From contig DVMI01000128.1 of the NCBI GenBank assembly GCA_018715085.1, positions 1 to 64,000 on the forward strand: DNA of 64,000 nucleotides. The letters are read 5' to 3'. Positions 31,928-40,575 of the stretch are shown piece by piece. Position 1 is the first letter of the stretch. Every line of letters begins with the position of its first letter. The position numbers were made by a program, and so were the translations under genes. The notes below the pieces were generated by a model. The model was not told the DNA's origin. It did no database searches and saw only the letters and a list, made by a program, of their open reading frames with translations. The DNA comes from Candidatus Avidesulfovibrio excrementigallinarum. GTDB lineage: Bacteria > Desulfobacterota > Desulfovibrionia > Desulfovibrionales > Desulfovibrionaceae.

Positions 31928-32560
31928 GGTGTTAAGACCTTTCAAAAAAAGCTGCCTGGGAAACGGCAGGCGTCAGACTGACCGCGACGTCCGCCGGAAG
32001 TGAGGACCCGGGCCGGCCTGCGGGCCGTATGGCCTGGCCTTGCCGCCTTGTTTGCCGCAGGCGCGGCCGGTTCCGTCCTGTCCGCCCCCTCTGAAAAAGG
32101 TTCTGCGCCTGCAACAGCCTGGTACGCCAGCGCCTCCACGCCATCTCTGGGCGGCGCAGGACTGACGGCGGCACAGGCTGCCATGACAGCGCCGTTTGGC
32201 CGGCACAAGGCAGACCGGGCGGTGCGGCAAACAGGAGCGCCCCCGGGAGCCAGACAGCCCGACGCCGGGCCGGACGACGGGTTTTGTAAAAGAAAAGGGC
32301 TCTGTAACGTCCGGGATCTCCCGTAGTAAAAACGGTTTGACGTCTGGCCTGATTCAAGACATACTTGTCGTTTACGCCAGATAGTTTCGGCTTGCAAAGT
32401 CTCCTGGCATGAAAAACACGTTCTGCGCGTGTCTTTCATATATAATATATTGATATTTTGCCAGGAATAAAGTTTTCTTTTTGGAAACATGGCGGCATTT
32501 TTCTTATCAAACCGAGAGAAAATCCCTCTCTCTTCAGCCTGAACCCGAGGTAGTTATCTC

Positions 32561-35500
32561 ATGCCACGCAAGGGGCCTCATATTTCCATTTCGCCGGAAG
32601 CGGTCGTCAACCGCATCCTTCGTATCGAGCCGCAGGAGTTCGCCAAGTGGCCGCAGTCGGTGCGCGACCTGGCCGTGGATCTGTCCGAGGAACTGTTCCT
32701 TGTCATCTGCAACCCGTTTGTGGATCCGGACATGGTGCGCCAGAGCGTTGCCGAACGTTTCAAGCGGGAACTGTACGCGCTGGCCAACCATTACGCCAAC
32801 ACGCTTGACGAAGGCATCACGCTGTTCTGGACGGCGCACGAGGCCGAGATGGATTTCCGTGAGGAGCTGTGCCGCCGTCTGGACGGCATCCTGCCGGCAA
32901 ACGCGATCATCACCGCGCCAGGCGATCTGGTCAGTTGCGCGACCGACGCCACCGACCTGCGCCTTGAACTGCCGCTGCTCATTGTGGAGCCAGCGTCGGC
33001 CGAAGAAGTCAGCGCGCTCATCCGGCTGGCCAACGAGATGAAATTTGCCATCGTCCCCATGGGCGGCGCTTCCGGCATGACCGGCGGCGCGGTGCCTGTG
33101 CGGCGGCGTACGGTTGTGGCCCGGCTGACCCGCCTGACCAAAATCGACGACGTGGATCTTGTGCACAACACCATGACCGTCCAGGCGGGCGTGATCACAC
33201 AAAGCGCCGTGGACAAGGCCGCCTGGCAGGGCCGGCTGTTTACGGTAGACCCCGCCTCGCGCACCTCGTCGAGCATTGGCGGCAACATTGCCGAAAACTC
33301 CGGCGGCCCCTATGCCTTTGAATACGGCACCACGCTTGACAACCTCCTAAGCTGGCGGATGGTCACGCCCACGGGCGAAATCATCGAGGTCAAGCGCGTC
33401 GATCATCCCCGGCACAAGATTCTGCCTGAAGAAACGGCCGTTTTTGAAGTGCGCGACGTGCCAAGCGGCGGACTGCGTTCGGTCATTGAACTGCGCGGCG
33501 ACGAAATCCGTCTGCCGGGCCTTGGCAAGGACGTGACCAACAAGGCGCTGGGCGGACTGCCTGGCGTGCAGAAAGAAGGTGTGGACGGCATCATCATCGA
33601 CGCCACCTTCATCGTGCACCATATTCCGGCGCTGTCGCGGGTCATGCTGCTTGAGTTCTTCGGCCGCTCCATGCACGAAGCCTCGGTGGTCATTGGCGAA
33701 ATTGTGGCTTTGCGCAACCGGATCCGCCAGAACGGCGACTACGCCAAGCTGTCGGCGCTGGAAGAGTTCAACGCCAAGTACATTCAGGCCATCGACTACA
33801 AGTGCAAATCCGGCCGCAGCGAACAACCCATTTCGGTGGTGGTTCTGCAGGCCGACGGCGACGACAAGGCTCTGCTTGACCGCGCGGTGAGCGAAATCGG
33901 CGAAATCGTGTCCGGGCATGAAAACGTGGCCTTTCTTGTGGCCCGGGACGCCCGCGAAGCCGAACTGTTCTGGGAAGACCGGCACCGCCTGTCGGCCATC
34001 GCGCGCAAGACGTCCGGATTCAAGGTCAACGAGGACGTCGTGATCCCCATGCAGAACATTCCGGATTTTGCGCTGTTCCTCGAGCGCCTCAACCTGCGCT
34101 GCGCAGCCTGGGCCTATCGCCGGGCGCTGCAGGACGTAGGGCGGCTCCCCGGCCTGCCGCCCACGCCGCCAGGCTTAAACCGCGAATTCAGTTTTGCCAC
34201 GCACATCATCGAAATGGGCGACGACGAACAGGCGCCCTGTTCGGACGAAGAGCTGATGGGCCGCGCCAGGGGCTACCTGAACGAACTGGCCGGCGCACTG
34301 CCGGATCTGATCAAAAAAATCGCCGTCATCCAGGAACGGATGGAGTCCAAGCGCCTGATTGTGGCCAGCCACATGCACGCCGGCGACGGCAACTGCCATG
34401 TCAACATCCCCGTCAACTCCAACGACGCAGAAATGCTGCGCCTGGCCGAAAAGGTCGTGGACAAGGTCATGGCCAAAGCCAAGGCCATGGGCGGCGCGGT
34501 GTCCGGCGAGCATGGCATAGGCATCACCAAGCTGGCCTATCTGGACGAAAACAAGATGGCGGCCATCCGCCGGTTCAAGGAACAGGTGGACCCGCGCGAG
34601 GTGTGCAACCCGGCCAAGCTCATTCAGCGGGAACTGCCCGCCCGGCCCTACACCTTCTCGTTCAACCGGCTGATCACCGACATTCACGAAAGCGGCCTTC
34701 CCGAAAAGGAACGGCTGATCAACATGTTGCAGCTGGTCCAGAACTGCACGCGCTGCGGCAAGTGCAAGCAGGTCTGCCCCATGCTCTATCCCGAGCGCGG
34801 CATGCAGTACCACCCGCGCAACAAGAACATGATCCTGGGCGCGGTGGTCGAGGCCATCACCTACAGCCAGTTCACCACCGGGGCCCCTTCGCCGGCGGCC
34901 ATGGCCGAACTGCGCTGCATGGTCGAACACTGTACAGGCTGCGGGCGCTGCGAAGCCGTGTGCCCTGTGCACATTCCCTCTGCAGAAGTGGCCCTTGTCC
35001 TGCGCGCGTTCTTAGAGCGCGAGGGCGCCGGAGGGCATCCGCTCAAGTCGCAGATCCTGTCCTGGCTGGTGCGCAAGCCCGCCAAGCGCGTGCCGCGCGT
35101 CGCCAAGGTCGCGGCCATTGGTCAAAAGGCGCAGAACCAGATGCTCAACTTTGTTCCGGCCTCCCTGCGGAGCAAGATGTCCAGCCCCCTGTTTGCCAGC
35201 AAGGGACCGACCACCAACTATACCAACCTCTATGACGCGCTGCATATCCGGCACGGGCATATCTTTGCGCCGGCCGACGCCAAAAGCGATCTGAGCGTGT
35301 TGTATTTCCCCGGCTGCGGCGGCAGCCTGTTCCATCGGGCCATCGGCCTTTCGTCCCTGGCCCTGCTGCTCAAGGCGGGCGTGACGGTTGTGGTGCCGCC
35401 GCGCCATCTGTGCTGCGGCTATCCTCTGCTCAGCTCCGGCGCCGACGAGGAATTTGAACGCAACCGGGCCAGCAATATCGAGGTGCTGCGTCAGACGCTC

Positions 35501-36133
35501 CAGCGGGCCGCCGACGCAGGACTGCACATCCATCAGGTGGTCACGGCGTGCGGCTCGTGCCGCGAAGGCCTGAGCAAGCACCAGCTTTCTGAAGAACTCG
35601 GGCTGCCCGAAATGCCGTTCATCGACGTCTCTCAGCTGATCATTCCCCGGCTGGAGTCCGATCCGCAGCGCTGGCCGTCGACAGTCATTTTCCATGCCGC
35701 CTGTCACACGGCCTGGGCGGGCGTGCACAGAGTCAAGGGCCCGCAAATTCAAAGCAACGCGCTGTCGGACTTCACCGGTGCGGACGTGCGCATCAGCCAG
35801 CGCTGCTGCGGCGAATCCGGCATGGGCGCCATGACCTCGCCGCGCATCTACAACCTGTTGCGCGAACGCAAGATGGAAACTCTGGCCAAAGACCTGGACG
35901 GTTATGATCCGCGCGGCCCCGTGCTGGTCAGCTGCCCCTCCTGCAAAATCGGCATTGCCCGCAGCCTGATCCGCATGGGACAGCGCCGCCCGGTATTGCA
36001 TACGTCTGAATGGCTGGCGCGGCTCCTGTTCACGCCCGAGTGGGGCCCCAACTGGCTCCGGGTGTTCAGCCGCCGGATCATGGCCGTCACCGCAGACGAT
36101 CGCGGCGTGCGCAGGGTGAACATGGAACGGTAG
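32561..36133 (+). CDS. FAD-linked oxidase / Fe-S oxidoreductase fusion (GlcD-GlcF-like, lactate/glycolate dehydrogenase type)
   Basis: FAD-binding region GASGMTGGAVPV, GGNIAENSGGPYAFEYGTTLDNLL; 4Fe-4S CTRCGKCKQVCP and CTGCGRCEAVCP; CCG-type C-terminal motifs (CCGYPLLSSG, CCGESGMG); 1190 aa. Confidence 0.9.
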   Translation: MPRKGPHISISPEAVVNRILRIEPQEFAKWPQSVRDLAVDLSEELFLVICNPFVDPDMVRQSVAERFKRELYALANHYANTLDEGITLFWTAHEAEMDFREELCRRLDGILPANAIITAPGDLVSCATDATDLRLELPLLIVEPASAEEVSALIRLANEMKFAIVPMGGASGMTGGAVPVRRRTVVARLTRLTKIDDVDLVHNTMTVQAGVITQSAVDKAAWQGRLFTVDPASRTSSSIGGNIAENSGGPYAFEYGTTLDNLLSWRMVTPTGEIIEVKRVDHPRHKILPEETAVFEVRDVPSGGLRSVIELRGDEIRLPGLGKDVTNKALGGLPGVQKEGVDGIIIDATFIVHHIPALSRVMLLEFFGRSMHEASVVIGEIVALRNRIRQNGDYAKLSALEEFNAKYIQAIDYKCKSGRSEQPISVVVLQADGDDKALLDRAVSEIGEIVSGHENVAFLVARDAREAELFWEDRHRLSAIARKTSGFKVNEDVVIPMQNIPDFALFLERLNLRCAAWAYRRALQDVGRLPGLPPTPPGLNREFSFATHIIEMGDDEQAPCSDEELMGRARGYLNELAGALPDLIKKIAVIQERMESKRLIVASHMHAGDGNCHVNIPVNSNDAEMLRLAEKVVDKVMAKAKAMGGAVSGEHGIGITKLAYLDENKMAAIRRFKEQVDPREVCNPAKLIQRELPARPYTFSFNRLITDIHESGLPEKERLINMLQLVQNCTRCGKCKQVCPMLYPERGMQYHPRNKNMILGAVVEAITYSQFTTGAPSPAAMAELRCMVEHCTGCGRCEAVCPVHIPSAEVALVLRAFLEREGAGGHPLKSQILSWLVRKPAKRVPRVAKVAAIGQKAQNQMLNFVPASLRSKMSSPLFASKGPTTNYTNLYDALHIRHGHIFAPADAKSDLSVLYFPGCGGSLFHRAIGLSSLALLLKAGVTVVVPPRHLCCGYPLLSSGADEEFERNRASNIEVLRQTLQRAADAGLHIHQVVTACGSCREGLSKHQLSEELGLPEMPFIDVSQLIIPRLESDPQRWPSTVIFHAACHTAWAGVHRVKGPQIQSNALSDFTGADVRISQRCCGESGMGAMTSPRIYNLLRERKMETLAKDLDGYDPRGPVLVSCPSCKIGIARSLIRMGQRRPVLHTSEWLARLLFTPEWGPNWLRVFSRRIMAVTADDRGVRRVNMER

Positions 36134-36166
36134 ACAGCGCCGTTTTTCCCTGAAGCCCGCCCAAAA

Positions 36167-36213
36167 GGCACGGCTTTTTCAGACCCGCAGGTCTGGATTG
36201 CCGTGCCGTTTTT
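36167..36213 (+). terminator. Intrinsic terminator after FAD/Fe-S oxidoreductase
   Basis: GGCACGGC...GCCGTGCC stem enclosing CAGACCCGCAGGTCTG, followed by GTTTTT. Confidence 0.7.
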
Positions 36214-36652
36214 CGTTATGCAGGGGCGTTGGGCCGGGCGCGCCGCCTTTACTGCAAAAAAGAGCCGGTGCGCTGCGAACTTTTTGGAAAAACGCCAGAC
36301 GCCCCCGGATCCGCGGCAGGAAGAACCTCCCTGGCGTTTTGAGGGGAAAAAGGAGTGCCGCCCGGGCAGAGGCGGGCGAGGCTGTGCCTGAAAAGCACCG
36401 TGCCATACAACGCCGGACGGCCGCAGTCCGGAAAAAGACCGCACAGCGCCGGCGTCCAGGCAGCCACGCCTTTCATTGCCGCACGGCCACGCGGCGGCCG
36501 GCCTGCCATGCTTGCCGTTACGCGCCTGCCTCGGGCTGTACCACTGTACGATTGCCCCCTGAAGGAAGGCGGTTCCCCTGTGGGCAGCCGCGCGCCCCTT
36601 TCCCCGGACTGCGGGCTGCCTTGTCCTGATTTTACTTTACAGGAGCGTTTCC

Positions 36653-37591
36653 GTGAGTTTCTTTTCCGTCCGTCCCGTACTGACCGGGAGTCTGCTGGCC
36701 TTGCTGGCCACGGTCATCTGGTCCGGGAATTTTGTGCTGTCCCGCGCCATGGCCAACGACGTGCCTCCCATGACGCTGTCACTGCTGCGCTGGGGCACGG
36801 CGTTTGTCATCCTGCTGCCGTTTGGCGCGCGCAATGTCTGGGCGGCCAGGCGTCACATTGCGGCGCGCCCGGGGTACTTTTTTTTCACGGGGCTGCTCGG
36901 GGTAACCCTGTTTAACGCGTTCATCTATGAGGCAGGCAGGACGACGCCGGCCATGAACATGGCGCTGCTGGCAGCCAGTTCGCCCCTGTTTGCGCTGATT
37001 TTGTCGTGGATGGTCAAGCTGGGGCAGCCCAATGTGCGCCACGGTCTGGCCGTGGTGTGCGCGCTGACAGGCGCCCTGATCATCATCGCCCGCGGGGATC
37101 CCCATGTGCTGCTCAATCTCGAATTCAGCGCCGGCGACCTGTGGACGCTGGCCGGGGCGGCGTGCTTTGCAGCCTATTCCATCCTGGTGCGCTGGGCGCC
37201 TGCGGCGCTTTCGGCCATTGGCTATCTGCTGGCGGTGGTGGGCGTGGGCGTGCTGCTGCTTGTGCCCATGGCGGCTGTGGAGCTGGCCCTCGGGGCGTCG
37301 ATCGCGTGGAGTCCGCTGCTTGTGCTGCAGGTGTTGCACCTGGGACTTGGCATGAGCGTGGTGGCGTTTTTGTGCTGGAACGCGGCCATTGCCCGCATCG
37401 GCGCCGCCAGCGCCTCCATGAACTACTACTCGCTGCCGGTCTTCAGCGCCGCACAGGCCATGTGGCTTCTGGGCGAACGGCTGACGGGCGCGTTTTTGAT
37501 TGGTGCGGCGTTTGTGCTGTGCGGCATCCTCCTTGGACGGCCCATCAGCAGGCCGGCAGACGGATCCGGCGCGCCTGCCCCCAAAAAATAA
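36653..37591 (+). CDS. EamA/DMT family transporter
   Basis: LLATVIWSGNFVLSRAMANDVPPMTLSLLRWG; two EamA-like repeats. Confidence 0.88.
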   Translation: MSFFSVRPVLTGSLLALLATVIWSGNFVLSRAMANDVPPMTLSLLRWGTAFVILLPFGARNVWAARRHIAARPGYFFFTGLLGVTLFNAFIYEAGRTTPAMNMALLAASSPLFALILSWMVKLGQPNVRHGLAVVCALTGALIIIARGDPHVLLNLEFSAGDLWTLAGAACFAAYSILVRWAPAALSAIGYLLAVVGVGVLLLVPMAAVELALGASIAWSPLLVLQVLHLGLGMSVVAFLCWNAAIARIGAASASMNYYSLPVFSAAQAMWLLGERLTGAFLIGAAFVLCGILLGRPISRPADGSGAPAPKK

Positions 37592-37885
37592 GGCGGCTGC
37601 CACACTGCTTTTATATAAAAAATACATACAGCGTAAAAATACGCCGCCGCTTCTGCGGCCTGCGCCCGCCACACCTGCCACCCCGCACAGAGCGCCCGCC
37701 CAAAAAACAGCCGCCATGGCCTGTGCCTCCGCCGTGGTGCTGCGCCATGGAGTGGGGGCGCTCCCTGCGCACGCCACACTGCGCTGATCCGGCGCGGACA
37801 CGACGCAGGCCAGTAGACAGATCGCCCTTACGGCACTATCATGCTTTTTGTTTCAACGTCATGCTGCCATGCTGCGAGGATTGCC

Positions 37886-38194
37886 ATGCAAATCGAACAT
37901 TCTGATTCCGCCGCCCAGGCTTTCGACAAGCAGGACGACACGCACGCCCTTCCGGAAGTGACCTTTTCCACCTTTGTCATGTCGCTGGCCTCTTCGGCCT
38001 TGGTGCAACTTGGCGAAGTGCCCAACCCGGAGACGGGCAAAATCCAGGACAACCTGCTGATGGCCAAGCATTCCATCGACATTCTGACCATGCTCCAGGA
38101 CAAGACCCGTGCCTGCCTCGAGCCGGACGAAGCCCAGCTTCTGGAGGCCCTGCTTTACGAACTGCGCCTGAAATATGTGATGCATAAAGGATAA
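37886..38194 (+). CDS. DUF1844 domain protein
   Basis: VTFSTFVMSLASSALVQLGEVPNPETGKIQDNLLMAKHSIDILTMLQDKT; ATG at 37886, just upstream of argC. Confidence 0.82.
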   Translation: MQIEHSDSAAQAFDKQDDTHALPEVTFSTFVMSLASSALVQLGEVPNPETGKIQDNLLMAKHSIDILTMLQDKTRACLEPDEAQLLEALLYELRLKYVMHKG

Positions 38195-38201
38195 TTCTGC
38201 C

Positions 38202-39272
38202 ATGTCAAACACAGAACACGTCATTCGCGCCGGGCTGGTGGGCGTTACCGGCTATACCGGCATGGAGCTGGCCCGACTGCTGGCCGGCCATCCGCACATC
38301 CGCCTGACCACCGCCACTTCGCGCACCGAAGCCGGACGCCGCCTTGGCGAGCTGTATCCCTTTCTTGAGCATCTGCCCGGCTCCGACGTCGTGCTGATCG
38401 AGCCCGATCCCGACGCCATTGCCGCCCAGTGCGACGTTGCCTTTTTGGCGGTGCCCCACGGCACGGCGGCCGAAATGGGCAAGGCCCTGCTTGAACGCGG
38501 CGTCAAAACAGTCGACCTTTCTGCCGACTTCCGCCTGCACGACGCCGGCACCTACGCAGCCTGGTACGCGCCCCATCCGTGTCCGGAACTGCTGGCCGAA
38601 GCGGTGTACGGCCTGCCCGAGCTCAATATGGACGCGCTGCGCACCGCGCGCCTTGTGGCCAACCCCGGATGCTACCCCACCTCTGTCATCCTGGGGCTTG
38701 CCGCCGCACTGAAAAACAACCTCATCCAGACCGACAGCGTGATCATCGACAGCAAATCCGGCACCACGGGCGCGGGCCGCAAGGCCGTTGTGCCTTCGCT
38801 GTTCTGCGAAGTGTCCGACACGTTCCGCGCCTATGGCGTAGGCGGCAAGCACCGCCATACCCCGGAAATAGAGCAGGAACTCAGCGCGCTTGCCGGCGTT
38901 CCGATGACCGTGTCGTTCACCCCGCATCTTGTGCCCATGAACCGCGGCATCCTGAGCACCATTTACGCTTCGCTTGCCACAGACACCGATACAGAAAGCG
39001 TGCAACGCCTGTATGCCGACTTCTGGAAGGACGCGCCCACTCCCTGGGTCCGCGTGCTGCCTGCCGGCAAGCTCCCCGAAACCCGCAACGTGCGCGGCAG
39101 CATGTTCTGCGACATGAGCGTCGTTGTGGACAAGCGCACCAGACGGCTGATCGTCGTCTCGGTCATTGACAATATCTGCCGCGGCGCTTCCGGACAGGCT
39201 GTGGCCAACGCCAACCTGATCTTCGGCCTGCCCGTGACGGAAGGGCTCATGGCCGCACCGCTTCTGCCGTAA
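38202..39272 (+). CDS. argC: N-acetyl-gamma-glutamyl-phosphate reductase
   Basis: GVTGYTGMELARLLAGHP; VANPGCYPTSVILGL. Confidence 0.96.
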   Translation: MSNTEHVIRAGLVGVTGYTGMELARLLAGHPHIRLTTATSRTEAGRRLGELYPFLEHLPGSDVVLIEPDPDAIAAQCDVAFLAVPHGTAAEMGKALLERGVKTVDLSADFRLHDAGTYAAWYAPHPCPELLAEAVYGLPELNMDALRTARLVANPGCYPTSVILGLAAALKNNLIQTDSVIIDSKSGTTGAGRKAVVPSLFCEVSDTFRAYGVGGKHRHTPEIEQELSALAGVPMTVSFTPHLVPMNRGILSTIYASLATDTDTESVQRLYADFWKDAPTPWVRVLPAGKLPETRNVRGSMFCDMSVVVDKRTRRLIVVSVIDNICRGASGQAVANANLIFGLPVTEGLMAAPLLP

Positions 39273-39801
39273 TCCTGACGGGCGTCGTGCCATCCCTGGT
39301 ACGGCGCCCGCGCCTTCATATCCTGTTTTGCCGCCTTGCTCCGGCGTCTGCTCCCCTGCTCTGCACACGAGGCGCTTTGTTTGCCTGCATAACGCGTCCA
39401 AACCTGCCTGAACGGCCGCCGGACGCCGCCTGCCGTCATCGCGGCCGCCCATAACGGCGCCGGTTCCTTCTGCGGCAGCTGCGTCATGCCCAACCACGCG
39501 GCACGCCTGCCCCTCTGCCCTGCAAAAACCTGGCGCAGCCGTCCTCAAGGGCCGGCGTCCGCGCCACAGCCGCGCGCCACAGCCGGAGCAAGGCCGTATG
39601 CTCCCGGCCCTTCCGTCCTGTGCTGCCGGGAATCCCGGCCGCATCTGCCAAGAAGCGCAGAAAACGCGCTGCCACACGGCAATCCGCAACGAAACGAAAA
39701 ACGGACAAAAAAGGCTTGCTTTTCTGTCAGCAAAAGAATAACGTCAGCTTCTTAGTGCAACACGCTTTGCACGAAGTCCCGACCCGAGGGGGTGATTCTC
39801 A

Positions 39802-40005
39802 ATGCCCGGCGTCTACTTGAACGAAGACGATTACAACTTCGACATCGCGCTGCGCCGCTTCAAGAAGCAGGTGGAAAAGGCTGGCATTCTTTCTGAAATG
39901 AAGAAGCGTCAGCACTTTGAAAAGCCCAGCGTCATGCGCAAGAAGAAAAAGGCTGCTGCCCGCAAGCGCCTGATGAAGAAAATGCGGAAAGGCAACGCGG
40001 CCTAA
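39802..40005 (+). CDS. rpsU: 30S ribosomal protein S21
   Basis: [57 protein letters not shown]. Confidence 0.96.
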   Translation: MPGVYLNEDDYNFDIALRRFKKQVEKAGILSEMKKRQHFEKPSVMRKKKKAAARKRLMKKMRKGNAA

Positions 40006-40040
40006 CCGGCGCGCTGTTTGTTCGCCCCAAAAGTGAGTCC

Positions 40041-40071
40041 GACACGGGAGGCCCCCATGGTCTCCCGTGTC
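40041..40071 (+). promoter_or_regulatory. Operon-internal hairpin between rpsU and yqeY, attenuator candidate
   Basis: GACACGGGAG-gcccccatggt-CTCCCGTGTC, 10-bp perfect stem. Confidence 0.55.
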
Positions 40072-40125
40072 TATCCGTGTCTTTTCTGGATAGCTGTTTC
40101 ACCTCTTCACCTCCCGGATGACGCC

Positions 40126-40575
40126 ATGAGTTTGATCGCCCAAGTGGAACAGGACTATATTGCTGCATACAAAGCCAAGGAAGACGTCCGCGTTGCCGTG
40201 CTGCGGCTGTTGAAAACCGCGGCCAAGAACCGCCAGGTCGAGCTCATGCGCCCGCTGACGGATGAAGAAATGCTGGATGTCATCCAAAAGCAGGCCAAGC
40301 AGCGGCAGGATTCCATCGAACAATACACCGCCGCCGGCCGTGCAGATCTGGCCGGCAGAGAAGCGGCTGAACTGGAAATCCTGCACGGCTATCTGCCCAC
40401 ACCGCTGACCGCAGAGGAACTTGCCGCGGCCATCGAGGCCGCCATTGCCGAAACCGGCGTGACCTCCATGGCCGGCATGGGGAAAGTGATGACCGCCGTA
40501 CTTGCGGCCCACAAGGGCCGCGTCGATGGAAAAACAGCCAGTGCCGCTGTACGTGCACGCCTCCAGCATGGATAA
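40126..40575 (+). CDS. yqeY: GatB/YqeY domain protein
   Basis: MSLIAQVEQDYIAAYKAKEDVRVAVLRLLKTAAKN; TSMAGMGKVM. Confidence 0.92.
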   Translation: MSLIAQVEQDYIAAYKAKEDVRVAVLRLLKTAAKNRQVELMRPLTDEEMLDVIQKQAKQRQDSIEQYTAAGRADLAGREAAELEILHGYLPTPLTAEELAAAIEAAIAETGVTSMAGMGKVMTAVLAAHKGRVDGKTASAAVRARLQHG

